64,000 nucleotides of DNA from an uncultured Collinsella sp. (GCA_902479075.1 CABSNK010000013.1:1-64000); one strand, 5' to 3'. Positions 7,373 to 16,460 are shown, counted from the stretch's first letter. Translations and numbers: made by a program. The notes: a model not told the origin generated them from the sequence alone.

Positions 7373-8796
7373 GAATCTGCTTGGTACTCGAGGGTTGCTA
7401 CCCCTATGTGCACGGCGGCGTATCTACCTGGATGCATGGCTATATCCAGGCCATGCCCGAGCACGAGTTCGTGCTGTGGGTGATTGGCGCGCATGCTGCC
7501 GACCGCGGCAAATTTGTCTACGAGCTGCCCAGCAACGTGGTCGAGGTGCACGAGGTGTTCCTGGACGATGCCCTTCGGCTTTCGGGCGAGCAACATGAAG
7601 CCAGTTTTAACGACCGCGAGCGCGAGGCGCTACGCCGCCTGGTGTCGCTCTCCAATCCGGACTGGGACGTGCTGTTCGATATCTTCCAGCGCCGTCGCGT
7701 GCATCCGCTCTCGTTTTTGCAGAGCCGCACGTTTATGGACATCTTCCGCGACGTGTGCCTGGCCGAGTACCCCTACACGCCCTTTGCCGATGCATTCCAC
7801 ACCATGCGCTCCATGTTGCTTCCCGTGCTCTACCTGTTGGGCAGCGAGGTGCCGGTGGCCGATGTGTACCACGCCATCTCGACCGGCTACGGTGGCCTGC
7901 TCGCCTGCCTGGGCTCAAGCGTTCGCCATGCGCCGGTGCTGCTGACCGAACATGGCATCTATACCCGCGAGCGCGAGGAAGAGATCATTCGCGCCGATTG
8001 GGTGGTGCCGTCGTTTAAGGACCGCTGGATCCGCTTTTTCTACCTGCTTTCGGAGGAGATCTACCGCCGCGCCTTCCGCGTGACGAGTTTGTTCCATAAC
8101 GCCCGCAAGACGCAGATCGATATGGGCTGCGATGAGGACAAATGCCTGGTCATCCCCAACGGCATCCAGTTCAACCGCTTTAAGGACATTCCCTTAAAGC
8201 CCGATGACGGCTGGGTGGACATTGGCGCTGTGGTGCGCCTGGCGCCCATCAAGGACGTCAAGACCATGATCTATGCCTTCTTTGAGTTGCACGAGCGCCT
8301 GCCCAAGGTGCGCCTGCACATCATGGGCGGCGTGGACGACGAAGAGTACGGCGCCGAGTGCCACGCGCTGGTCGATACCCTGGGCGTGCGCGACCTGATC
8401 TTTACCGGTCGCGTCAACGTGGTCGAGTACATGGAAAAGCTCGACTTTACCATTTTGACGAGCATCTCCGAGGGCCAGCCGCTTAGCGTGCTGGAGTCGC
8501 TTGCAGCGCGTCGTCCCTGCGTGACGACCGAGGTGGGCTGCTGCCGTGAGCTGCTCGAAGGCGCCCCGGGCGACGACTTTGGCGTGGCGGGTTTTGTGAC
8601 GCCGCCCATGTATCGCAAGGGCCTGGCTGATGCCATGGAGCGCATGTGCGTGAGCCGCGCCCGTCGCATTGAGATGGGGGAGCGCGGGCAGCGTCGCGTT
8701 GCCACGTACTTTTTGCACGAGCAGATGCTCGCCAACTATCGCGCGCTGTACGACGAGACGGCGTGTGCGTTTAACCTGCCCAGAGAGGGGGAGTAG
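7369..8796 (+). CDS. pelF: PelF glycosyltransferase (GT4)
   Basis: A 475-residue cytosolic GT-B enzyme. It begins MRICLVLEGCYPYVHGGVS, the typical glycosyltransferase family 4 N-terminus with a Gly-Gly loop, and has the EX7E donor-site motif in SEGQPLSVLESL (Glu368, Glu376). The N-terminal insert with LLTEHGIYTRERE is characteristic of PelF. Role from family knowledge: polymerises the Pel chain from UDP-activated N-acetylhexosamines at the inner membrane, with PelD, PelE and PelG. Start ATG 7369 overlaps the preceding TGA, with AAGGAGGG upstream; a longer in-frame extension from 7231 is discarded as antisense-like sequence inside the previous gene. Confidence 0.88.
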   Translation: MRICLVLEGCYPYVHGGVSTWMHGYIQAMPEHEFVLWVIGAHAADRGKFVYELPSNVVEVHEVFLDDALRLSGEQHEASFNDREREALRRLVSLSNPDWDVLFDIFQRRRVHPLSFLQSRTFMDIFRDVCLAEYPYTPFADAFHTMRSMLLPVLYLLGSEVPVADVYHAISTGYGGLLACLGSSVRHAPVLLTEHGIYTREREEEIIRADWVVPSFKDRWIRFFYLLSEEIYRRAFRVTSLFHNARKTQIDMGCDEDKCLVIPNGIQFNRFKDIPLKPDDGWVDIGAVVRLAPIKDVKTMIYAFFELHERLPKVRLHIMGGVDDEEYGAECHALVDTLGVRDLIFTGRVNVVEYMEKLDFTILTSISEGQPLSVLESLAARRPCVTTEVGCCRELLEGAPGDDFGVAGFVTPPMYRKGLADAMERMCVSRARRIEMGERGQRRVATYFLHEQMLANYRALYDETACAFNLPREGE

Positions 8797-8799
8797 CCG

Positions 8800-10344
8800 G
8801 TGGCCGGAATTGGTTTTGAGCTCAAGCGCCTGTTTAGGCGCAAGGGCCTGTTTGCCACGATGCGCGCTTACGGCTACGCCGGCATTGTATGCACGGGTCC
8901 CATGCTTTTGGGCGTGCTGCTCCAGGTGGGTATCTTGGTGCTGTGCGGTCTGTGGGGTGTGGGCCGTGCCAACCAGGATCTGCTGGTGTGCATGGTGACC
9001 TACACACTGCTGGCCTCGCTTTTGCTCACGAGTTTTTTCTCCATGCCGGTCACGCGCTTTTTGGCTGATATGTTGTTTGCCGAGCGCGAGGATGAGATCC
9101 TGCCTTCGTTTTGGGGCTCCAACGCCATCATGCTCGTTGCGGGCACGGTGCTCTACGGCGTCTTTTTGCTGTTCTCGGGCGCTACGCTGCTGCAGGGGCT
9201 GCTGTGCCTGTGGCTGTTCAACATTATGATCGTCAACTGGAACGGCATGAGTTACCTCACGGCCATCAAGGATTACCGCGGCATCCTGTGCAGCTTTGCG
9301 GCCGCCATTGGCGTGGCGTGCCTGTGCGCCCTGGCCGCGCTGGCGCTGGGACTGCCGCCGGTCGAGGGCCTGTTGGCGTCAATTGCCCTGGGCTACGGCG
9401 TCATGCTCGTCTGGGACGTGGTACTGCTGTACCGGTATTTTCCGCAGAGTGACCGCAGTCCCTGGCCCTTTTTGCAGTGGCTCGATCAGTTTATGCCGCT
9501 GGCGCTCACGGGCCTGTTAACCAATCTGGGACTCTTTGCGCACCTGGTGATTATTTGGGCTGGTCCCATTGGCGTTCAGGTCAAGGGCTTGTTTTATGGT
9601 GCGCCCTACTACGATGTGCCGGCGCTCATTGCGTTTTTGACGATCCTGGTCACGACCGTCAACTTTGTGGTCTCGGTCGAGGTCAACTTCTATCCGCGCT
9701 ACCGCGAGTACTACAGCCTGTTCAATGACGGCGGCGTGGTAGGCGACATTGTGGTGGCAGAGGAGGGGATGCTCTCCACGCTTAACAGCGAACTGCGCTT
9801 TTGTGCGCTCAAGCAGCTGTTTGTGACCGCGGCGGTCATCTCGCTCGAGACCACGGTGCTCTCGGCCCTGCCGCTGGGCTTTAACAACCTGATGCACGGG
9901 TATTTTCGCACGTTATGCGTAGGCTACGGCCTGTATGCCGTGGGCAATACGGTGATGCTTATCTTGCTGTACTTTACCGACTATCAGGGAGCTGTGCTGG
10001 CTTCGGGCCTGTTTGCCGGTGTGGCCGGGCTGGCGACTGCCGTGTCGTTGCTTTTGCCGCAGCAGTTTTACGGCTTTGGCTTTTTGTTGGGTGCGGCGGT
10101 GTTTTTTATCGTGGCGCTGCTGCGGCTCGATACCTATACCGCCAACTTGCCGTATCGTATCCTGAGCCAGCAGCCCATTGTGGCGACCGACAAGACGGGT
10201 CGCTTTACACAGCTGGGCCGCTTGCTCGACCGTGCCGAGCAGCGCTATGAGGAAGGCCGCCATAAGGGCGTGCCGCACGGCGCGTTTGAGCGCGCAGTAG
10301 TTCGCGTGTATCGCAAGCATTGGGGAGGTTCTGATGACCGATAG
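8800..10344 (+). CDS. pelG: PelG polysaccharide transporter (MOP superfamily)
   Basis: A 514-residue integral membrane protein with about twelve hydrophobic segments and the hallmark PelG start MAGIGFELKRLF (GTG start at 8800, GGGGGAG upstream). PelG is a flippase-like member of the MOP superfamily; in the Pel system it moves the growing polymer across the cytoplasmic membrane together with PelD, PelE and PelF. No outer-membrane components (PelB, PelC) are present nearby, as expected for a Gram-positive envelope. The last ~60 residues form a charged cytosolic tail. It overlaps the following gene by eleven bases. Confidence 0.87.
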   Translation: MAGIGFELKRLFRRKGLFATMRAYGYAGIVCTGPMLLGVLLQVGILVLCGLWGVGRANQDLLVCMVTYTLLASLLLTSFFSMPVTRFLADMLFAEREDEILPSFWGSNAIMLVAGTVLYGVFLLFSGATLLQGLLCLWLFNIMIVNWNGMSYLTAIKDYRGILCSFAAAIGVACLCALAALALGLPPVEGLLASIALGYGVMLVWDVVLLYRYFPQSDRSPWPFLQWLDQFMPLALTGLLTNLGLFAHLVIIWAGPIGVQVKGLFYGAPYYDVPALIAFLTILVTTVNFVVSVEVNFYPRYREYYSLFNDGGVVGDIVVAEEGMLSTLNSELRFCALKQLFVTAAVISLETTVLSALPLGFNNLMHGYFRTLCVGYGLYAVGNTVMLILLYFTDYQGAVLASGLFAGVAGLATAVSLLLPQQFYGFGFLLGAAVFFIVALLRLDTYTANLPYRILSQQPIVATDKTGRFTQLGRLLDRAEQRYEEGRHKGVPHGAFERAVVRVYRKHWGGSDDR

Positions 10345-12103
10345 AATGATGTCTCGCCGTCGCCTGTTTGAGGCGGCTGCCGGTGCGCTGCTGCTTTCGG
10401 GCTGCTCGGTGCAGGATGACTCCTCGACCAAAAAGGTCAAAAAGCAGGACAAGATTAAAAAGGCTGAGGCCTCGAATGAGGCCAAGCACCTGCGCGACAA
10501 GGACGAGCTCTACGAGGTCTACGATGACTCGGGTATTGTGACCATGTACTTGACGGTCTCACGCGGCAACAGCTCCGAGAACACCGACCACAGCTGGGCC
10601 GAGATCAACACGTACTCGGTGTATGACTATGCCGACATGGGCGTGACGCGCTATCAGGTTATGGGCCTGCTGCAGCCGGGCGACGAAGACGGCCCGGTGG
10701 CCGGCGAGGTTGGCTATGGCGAGGAAGCGCCCAATGCCACCGTGCAAGTGCGCGGTCAGACATCGAGCAATAACTCGCAAAAGAATTACAAGGTGGAGCT
10801 CAAAAAGGGCAAGGGTACCTGGCGCCAACAGCGCGCGATTGCGCTCAACAAGCACATGGGCGAGGGTATGCGTTTTCGCAACAAGATGGCCTACGACCTT
10901 ATCCGTGGGATTCCCCAGATGATGGGCCTGCGCACGCAGTTTGTGCATCTGTGGGTGTGCGACCAGACCGAAAAGTCCAACGACACCTTTGAGGACTACG
11001 GCCTGTTTACGCAGGTGGAGCAGCTCAACAAGACGGCGCTTAAGGCACATGGCCTGGATAAGAGCGGACACCTGTATAAGGTGAACAGCTTCGATTTCCA
11101 TCGCTACGAGGATACCATTAAGCTCGCCGACGATCCCGACTACAACCAGGCTAAATTTGAGGGCATGCTCGAGATTAAGGGCGATTCGGACCACACCAAG
11201 CTCATCGAGATGCTCGATGCGCTCAACGACGAATCGCAAAAGATTGATGACGTGCTCGACACCTACTTTGATACCGAAAATCTGGTCTATTGGCTGGCGT
11301 TTCAGATCCTGACGGGCAACTGCGATACGCAGAACCGTAACTGCTATCTGTACAGCCCGCTCAACTCAAATACCTGGTACTTTTTAGATTGGGATAACGA
11401 CGGCATGCTGCGTAAGCTGGAGCTTTCTCTTACCGGGTTTTCGGACTACGCGAGCTGGGAGCGCGGTGCAAGCAACTACTGGGGCAACGTACTGTTCAAT
11501 CGTGCGCTGCGCAGCAAATCGTTCCGCAGCGAGCTCGACCGCGCCGTCAAGGACCTGCGTTCGTATATGACCGAGGCACGCCTGAGCAAGATGATCAAGC
11601 ACTACCGCGAGGTGACTGAATCCCTGGTCTTTGCTTCGCCCGATATCGACCATCTGCCTGTCACCAAGGACCAATACGAGCAGATCGCCGTGGCGATTCC
11701 CTCCGAGATCGAGGAGAACTATAAGAGCTTTCGCGAGAGTTTTAAAAAGCCCATGCCGTTCTACATCGGCGTGCCGCAGATCGATAACGGTAAGCTGCGT
11801 ATTAACTGGGATGCGTCCTACGACTTTGAGGCGCGCGACATTCGCTACACCGTGGAGCTTGCGCGTGACTATGCAATAAGCGACGTTGTCTTTAAGGCCG
11901 AGGACGTGGTGCTTCCCGAGGTGACCTGCGATGCGCCCGATGCCGGCCAGTATTTTGTGCGCGTGCGTGCCACCAACTCCGACGGCTTTACGCAAGATGC
12001 GTTTGACTACTATGTGACCGACGACGGCAAGCACTACGGCATGAAGTGTTTTTACGTGCAAGGCGGCGGTAAGGTCGTGGAGGACACGTATGAGGAGGGC
12101 TAG
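10334..12103 (+). CDS. CotH-kinase family lipoprotein with Tat-like signal
   Basis: A 589-residue secreted protein. The start MTDRMMSRRRLFEAAAGAL has a twin-arginine-like SRRRLF motif, and LLSGC (Cys24) is a lipobox, so it is probably exported and lipid-anchored outside. The CotH-kinase domain spans about residues 120-440 (QTSSNNSQKNYKVELK, RFRNKMAYDLI, YGLFTQVEQLNK and DWDNDG with Asp352/Asp354/Asp356 as likely metal/catalytic residues). The C-terminal ~100 residues look like a fibronectin-III-type sandwich. CotH proteins are atypical kinases, known from spore-coat protein phosphorylation; as part of the Pel operon it may modify a surface protein or polymer. RBS GGGGAGG at 10321-10327. Confidence 0.8.
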   Translation: MTDRMMSRRRLFEAAAGALLLSGCSVQDDSSTKKVKKQDKIKKAEASNEAKHLRDKDELYEVYDDSGIVTMYLTVSRGNSSENTDHSWAEINTYSVYDYADMGVTRYQVMGLLQPGDEDGPVAGEVGYGEEAPNATVQVRGQTSSNNSQKNYKVELKKGKGTWRQQRAIALNKHMGEGMRFRNKMAYDLIRGIPQMMGLRTQFVHLWVCDQTEKSNDTFEDYGLFTQVEQLNKTALKAHGLDKSGHLYKVNSFDFHRYEDTIKLADDPDYNQAKFEGMLEIKGDSDHTKLIEMLDALNDESQKIDDVLDTYFDTENLVYWLAFQILTGNCDTQNRNCYLYSPLNSNTWYFLDWDNDGMLRKLELSLTGFSDYASWERGASNYWGNVLFNRALRSKSFRSELDRAVKDLRSYMTEARLSKMIKHYREVTESLVFASPDIDHLPVTKDQYEQIAVAIPSEIEENYKSFRESFKKPMPFYIGVPQIDNGKLRINWDASYDFEARDIRYTVELARDYAISDVVFKAEDVVLPEVTCDAPDAGQYFVRVRATNSDGFTQDAFDYYVTDDGKHYGMKCFYVQGGGKVVEDTYEEG

Positions 12104-12881
12104 CGCGCTGCTTGAGCGCTTGGCGGCCCCGCCTGTGCGTGTCACGCAGGAGCGTTACCGCCACGAGCTCAAATATCTCATTAACGAGGGCGAGCACGCT
12201 GCGCTTGCCTGTCGCATGGCGCCGGTGTTTAAGCTGGACAAGCATGCGCGGGCGGGCGGTTACACCATTCGCAGCCTGTACTTTGACGACTACTGCAACT
12301 CGGCCTACGAGGAAAAAGACGCCGGCATTCTCATGCGCAAAAAGTATCGCGTGCGCATCTATAACGGCAGCGACAAGGTGATTAAGCTCGAGCGCAAAAA
12401 GAAGTACGGCAGCTGGATCTACAAGGAGGACGCGCCGCTCACGCGCGGCGAGTTTGAGCAGATTCTGGCCGGCGACTACGGCTTTTTGCTGAGGAGCCCC
12501 TATCCGCTCTGCCGCGAGTTCTACATCGAGTGCATCTGCAACATGATGCGCCCGCGGACCATCGTGGACTACGAGCGCGAGCCGTGGGTGATGGATGAGG
12601 GCACCGTGCGCATTACGTTTGACATGAACGTGCGTGCCGCGGTGGGAAGCTTCGATATCTTTGACGCGACGCTGCCCGCGTTGCCGGTCCTGGAGCCCGG
12701 CAAGCTGGTGATGGAGGTCAAGTTTACGGAGTTTTGCCCGCAGCTGGTGCGCGATATGGTGCCGCCGGGAGCGGCCGAGCTTACGGCGGTCTCCAAGTAC
12801 TGCCTGTGTTACGAAAAGACCGCCTACCTGCGTGGATTTAATTACTGGGAATCGGATTTTGAGAACCGAGGGGATATTTAG
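12090..12881 (+). CDS. VTC-domain (polyphosphate polymerase-like) protein
   Basis: A 263-residue cytosolic protein of the VTC family in the triphosphate-tunnel fold: RHELKYLI, YTIRSLYFDDY, KYRVRIYNGSD, IKLERKKK and VMEVKFTEF provide the alternating basic and acidic tunnel residues. Eukaryotic Vtc4 makes polyphosphate from ATP; bacterial VTC proteins next to DUF4956 and CotH genes are common but less well defined. Here it follows the CotH gene with a 14-base overlap (start 12090, GGAGG at 12079-12083) and precedes DUF4956 by three bases. A polyphosphate-making or phosphate-sensing role coupled to surface polymer synthesis is inference. Confidence 0.82.
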   Translation: MRRASALLERLAAPPVRVTQERYRHELKYLINEGEHAALACRMAPVFKLDKHARAGGYTIRSLYFDDYCNSAYEEKDAGILMRKKYRVRIYNGSDKVIKLERKKKYGSWIYKEDAPLTRGEFEQILAGDYGFLLRSPYPLCREFYIECICNMMRPRTIVDYEREPWVMDEGTVRITFDMNVRAAVGSFDIFDATLPALPVLEPGKLVMEVKFTEFCPQLVRDMVPPGAAELTAVSKYCLCYEKTAYLRGFNYWESDFENRGDI

Positions 12882-12884
12882 ACC

Positions 12885-13550
12885 ATGAGCACCAGGGACT
12901 TTTTTAAGAACTCCGTCTTGGAGGCGTTTGGCCAGGTCGACCCTGCCAAGATCGGTCTGTCGCTGCTCGTGGCGCTCGCCATGGGCATCCTGATCTATTA
13001 CGTGTACAAGCGCTTTTTTACCGGCGTGGTGTATTCGCGCAGCTTTGCCGTTACGCTTGTAGGCATGTGCGTGCTTACCTGTATGGTCACGCTCGCGATC
13101 TCGACCAACGTGGTCATCTCGCTCGGTATGGTCGGTGCTCTGTCCATCGTCCGCTACCGTACGGCGGTCAAGGACCCGCTCGACCTGCTGTATCTGTTTT
13201 GGTCCATTACCACGGGCATTACGGCCGGCGCCGGCATGTATGCGCTCGTGGCGCTCACGGCGGTGGTGATCGTGGTGATGATCGCCGGCTTTGCGAGCCA
13301 CCAGGACAAGGCGCGCGTGTACATGATGGTCATCCACTACACGGGTCAGACCACCGGCGACGATATCGTGCGCGCGTTTGGGCGTACCAAGTTCACCGTC
13401 AAGTCCAAGACCATGCGCGGCGACAAGGTCGAGATGGCCGTCGAGGTGTTCTCGGACGGCGTTGACATGCCCTATGCGGACGCCATCCGTGCGCTTGACG
13501 GCGTTGAAGACCTGACGTTGATCCAATACAACGGCGAATATCACGGCTAA
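12885..13550 (+). CDS. DUF4956 membrane protein
   Basis: A 221-residue protein with hydrophobic segments at about 25-45, 53-75 and 100-130, followed by a soluble C-terminal domain. SLGMVGALSIVRYRTAVKDPLDLLYLFWSI is split across the second membrane region and loop and is the typical conserved stretch of DUF4956 (its RYRTAVKDP core is clear). Family members almost always sit next to VTC-domain genes; function is unknown, possibly a membrane platform or channel for the VTC product. Last gene of the operon; a hairpin follows its stop. Confidence 0.82.
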   Translation: MSTRDFFKNSVLEAFGQVDPAKIGLSLLVALAMGILIYYVYKRFFTGVVYSRSFAVTLVGMCVLTCMVTLAISTNVVISLGMVGALSIVRYRTAVKDPLDLLYLFWSITTGITAGAGMYALVALTAVVIVVMIAGFASHQDKARVYMMVIHYTGQTTGDDIVRAFGRTKFTVKSKTMRGDKVEMAVEVFSDGVDMPYADAIRALDGVEDLTLIQYNGEYHG

Positions 13551-13556
13551 CTATGT

Positions 13557-13580
13557 TCCGGCGTTTTAACAAACGCCGGA
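13557..13580 (+). terminator. hairpin at the end of the Pel operon
   Basis: Perfect 10-bp stem TCCGGCGTTT / AAACGCCGGA with loop TAAC, starting seven bases after the DUF4956 stop. It has no T-tract after it, so it is either a weak terminator or a 3'-end stabilising structure. The following 200 bases hold only a small palindrome GCGTAC-ATAAA-GTACGC (about 13637-13653) and no gene. Confidence 0.5.
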
Positions 13581-13788
13581 CCGCTCGACGCTGCGCGGGC
13601 ATCTGCGCGGGCGATCTGCCGCTCAAACCATCGCTCGCGTACATAAAGTACGCTTCGCTCCTCTTTCGCGGCACCTCGCCACGGCAGCTGCCCGCTCGCT
13701 GACGTTTGCTCGACCTGGGTGATATTGATTTATCCGAAGCGCCGTCACGGGTATCATGGTGAAAGCGATTTCAACGACGGGGGTGCTC

Positions 13789-14769
13789 GTGGTAAAGATG
13801 AAAGATGTGGCCGAGCTGGCCGGCGTTTCGAGCGCCGCCGTCTCGCGCTACCTCAACGGTGGATATATCTCGGCGGACAAGGCCGAGCGCATTAAGCAGG
13901 CAATCGAGCTGACCGGATACGTGCGATCCAGCCAGGCTCGCGCGCTGCGCACCGGTTCCACCAAGCTCATCGGCGTCATCGTACCTAAGATCAACTCGGA
14001 ATCCGTGAGCCGCATTACCGCCGGCATTGGTCAGGTGCTCGGTCGCCGTGGCTACCAGATGCTGCTTGCCAACACCGACAACGCGGCCGATCGTGAGCTC
14101 GAATACCTCGATTTATTCCAAAACCACCCGGTTGACGGCATTGTTCTGGTGGCAACTATGATCACCGACGAGCACCGTCGCGCGATTGAGTCGTGCCGTG
14201 TGCCCATTGTGTTGATCGGCCAACATGTCGAGGGCGCGGCGTGCGTCTATCACGACGATTACGAGGCTGCCTTTGAGCTCGGCCGTGCGCTTGCGGGTCG
14301 GGTGGATGGCAAGATCGCCTACATCGGAGTTACCGAAGAGGACCGCGCGACCGGTTATGACCGCCGTCGCGGTTTTGAGGCCGGCTTGCGCGCCGCGGGT
14401 AACCCGCTCGATGCCGCCTTGATTCGCCTGGGCTCGTTTACGCTCGACTCGGGCTATCGCGCTGCGCGCGAGCTGCTTGCCGATGCCCCCGATGTTTCGT
14501 TTATCGCGTGCGCGACCGACACTATGGCTGCCGGCGCACTGCGCGCTCTTGACGAGGTGCGTGGCATGGGCGAGGGCGTGCGTCGCGTGAGCGGCTTCGG
14601 CGACAACGCATTTTTGCGCGCGCTGACGGGCGGCATTCCCACCGTGCATTACGGCTACCTGACCAGCGGCGTCGAGGCGACCAATATGTTGCTCAACGCG
14701 CTCGATGGCGAGGAGGGGGAGAGCGGTCTCAAGACGCTCAAGCTCGGCCATCAGCTTATGAATGTCTAG
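13789..14769 (+). CDS. scrR: LacI-family repressor of the sucrose genes
   Basis: A 326-residue LacI/GalR regulator: N-terminal helix-turn-helix MKDVAELAGVSSAAVSRYLN, hinge region, then a periplasmic-binding-protein-like sugar domain (IGVIVPKINSE, FIACATDTMAAGALRAL). It lies directly upstream of a sucrose PTS permease and a GH32 hydrolase on the same strand, and two operator-like sites sit before that permease, so it most likely represses them until sucrose or its phosphate binds. Start chosen at GTG 13789, with GGGGG five bases upstream; ATG 13798 and an upstream ATG 13756 are in frame but have poorer spacing or no RBS. Confidence 0.8.
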   Translation: MVKMKDVAELAGVSSAAVSRYLNGGYISADKAERIKQAIELTGYVRSSQARALRTGSTKLIGVIVPKINSESVSRITAGIGQVLGRRGYQMLLANTDNAADRELEYLDLFQNHPVDGIVLVATMITDEHRRAIESCRVPIVLIGQHVEGAACVYHDDYEAAFELGRALAGRVDGKIAYIGVTEEDRATGYDRRRGFEAGLRAAGNPLDAALIRLGSFTLDSGYRAARELLADAPDVSFIACATDTMAAGALRALDEVRGMGEGVRRVSGFGDNAFLRALTGGIPTVHYGYLTSGVEATNMLLNALDGEEGESGLKTLKLGHQLMNV

Positions 14770-14857
14770 GCCTTGGGCACGTCTGCCTGCCTCTGAGACC
14801 CCTGTTTTTGCTTCAAAACTACCTTTCGCCGGCTTTTTCCTACCGTTCACCCTACTA

Positions 14858-14898
14858 TGAAAACGATTACAGACATATGAAACTGAAAACGATTACAG
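14858..14898 (+). promoter_or_regulatory. two identical LacI-type operator sites upstream of scrA
   Basis: The 15-mer TGAAAACGATTACAG occurs twice (14858-14872 and 14884-14898), 26 bp apart, with the central CG typical of LacI-family sites. TACTAT (14853-14858), a possible -10 box, abuts the first copy. The pair sits between the regulator stop and the scrA RBS, so it most likely mediates sucrose control; a CcpA-like carbon-control role is an alternative. Confidence 0.65.
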
Positions 14899-14953
14899 TG
14901 TAAGTGTCAAAGATGGCCGGGTGCAGATGCGCCCGTTGGAGGAAAGGGAAGTC

Positions 14954-16354
14954 ATGGACTACCGCAAATCAGCCCAAGAGGTGCTCGACAACATCGGTGG
15001 CGCCAGCAACGTTGTTTCGGCCGCACACTGCGCCACGCGTCTGCGCCTGGTGATTGCCGATAACGCCAAGGTCGACAAGGAAGCCCTCGAGAATATCGAC
15101 GGCGCCAAGGGCGTCTTTGAGGCCCAGGGCCAGCTGCAGATTATTTTTGGCACCGGCACCGTCAACAAGGTCTACGAGGAGTTCATCGCGCTCAGTGGCG
15201 TCGAAGCTGCTACCAAGGCCGAGGTCAAGGAGGCCGCGGCGCAGCAGCAGAACATCTTTATGCGTGCCATTAAGGTGCTCGGCGACGTCTTTGTCCCCAT
15301 CATCCCTGCCATCGTGGCTTCGGGCCTGCTGCTGGGCATTATGAGCGCCCTCAACTTTATGGCCTCCAACGGCTTTATCGCGCTCGACACCAATAACTTT
15401 ATCTATAAGATCGCCGACCTGGTCTCGGGAACGTCCTTTGGCATTCTGCAGATCCTGATCGGCTACTCCGCCGCCAAGGCCTTTGGCGCCAACCCGTACC
15501 TGGGTGCCGTCGTCGGCGGTGCGTTCATCAACTCCTCGCTGCAGAGCGCCTACACGGTTGCCTCCGAGGGCGTTCAGACCATGGTCACCGTCATCCCCGG
15601 CGTGTACAGCTTTGAGTGGGTCGGCTATCAGGGCCACGTGATCCCCATCGTTATCGCCTGCGCCATTCTGGCCTTCCTCGAGAAGCGCCTGCACAAGATC
15701 GTTCCCGAGATGTTCGACCTCTTTGTGACCCCGCTCGTCTCGGTGTTCGTGACCGTGCTCGTGACGCTCGTTGCCGTCGGCCCCATCTTTGTCTGGGCCG
15801 AGAACGCCATCCTCGGTCTGATCCAGGCCCTGCTGACCCTGCCCTTCGGCATCGGTTCCTTTATCGTCGGCCTGTTCTATGCCCCCACGGTCGTTACCGG
15901 TATCCACCAGATGTACACCGCCATCGACCTGGGTCAGCTCGCCCAGTACGGTGTGACCTACTGGCTGCCCATCGCCAGCGCTGCCAACATCGCTCAGGGT
16001 GGCGCCGCGCTCGCCGTTGCCTTTAAGACCCGCGATGCCAAGATCAAGGGTTTGGCACTTCCTTCGGCTCTGTCCGCCTTCATGGGTATTACCGAGCCGG
16101 CCATTTTTGGTGTGAACCTGCGCTTCTTTAAGCCCTTCATCGCCGGCTGCATCGGCGGCGGTTGCGGTGCCCTGGTCTGCGCGCTCACCTCGCTTGCCGC
16201 TTCCGGCACCGGCGTTACCGGCATCTTCGGTATCCTGCTGTGCCTGGCCCAGCCCGTGCAGTACGCGATCATGTTTGCGGTCGCCGCGCTGGTTTCCTTT
16301 GCCGTCTCATTTGTCCTGTACAAGGACGAGCCCAAGGCTTCCGAGCAGGCCTAA
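14954..16354 (+). CDS. scrA: sucrose-type PTS permease EIIBC
   Basis: A 466-residue PTS permease: an N-terminal EIIB domain with the phosphorylated cysteine in HCATRLR (Cys26) and a C-terminal EIIC domain with about ten membrane segments (for example IIPAIVASGLLLGIM, and GITEPAIFGVN as the sugar-site loop). There is no EIIA domain, so phosphate must come from an EIIA made elsewhere. The sucrose/beta-glucoside group assignment is supported by the adjacent GH32 gene. Imports sucrose as sucrose-6-phosphate. Start ATG 14954 has GGAGGAAAGGG upstream; the GTG at 14921 is disfavoured. Confidence 0.85.
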   Translation: MDYRKSAQEVLDNIGGASNVVSAAHCATRLRLVIADNAKVDKEALENIDGAKGVFEAQGQLQIIFGTGTVNKVYEEFIALSGVEAATKAEVKEAAAQQQNIFMRAIKVLGDVFVPIIPAIVASGLLLGIMSALNFMASNGFIALDTNNFIYKIADLVSGTSFGILQILIGYSAAKAFGANPYLGAVVGGAFINSSLQSAYTVASEGVQTMVTVIPGVYSFEWVGYQGHVIPIVIACAILAFLEKRLHKIVPEMFDLFVTPLVSVFVTVLVTLVAVGPIFVWAENAILGLIQALLTLPFGIGSFIVGLFYAPTVVTGIHQMYTAIDLGQLAQYGVTYWLPIASAANIAQGGAALAVAFKTRDAKIKGLALPSALSAFMGITEPAIFGVNLRFFKPFIAGCIGGGCGALVCALTSLAASGTGVTGIFGILLCLAQPVQYAIMFAVAALVSFAVSFVLYKDEPKASEQA

Positions 16355-16373
16355 GAGCTTTTGATTGAAGGGT

Positions 16374-16398
16374 GCCCGCGGGTTGTATGCTCGCGGGC
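16374..16398 (+). terminator. hairpin between scrA and scrB
   Basis: Stem GCCCGCG / CGCGGGC with an 11-nt loop followed by GTTTCCC. The short T-run makes it a partial terminator or processing site that may lower scrB relative to scrA, or protect the scrA 3' end. Confidence 0.4.
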
Positions 16399-16460
16399 GT
16401 TTCCCGTATCCGGTGCCTATCTCTGGTGCCTTGTTACTTTCGATCCGTTAGGACTTTGAT

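Noticed and set aside
13581..13700. Possible repeat element after the Pel operon
   Set aside because: Only a six-base-pair small palindrome and GC-rich sequence were visible; no second copy was seen in the window.
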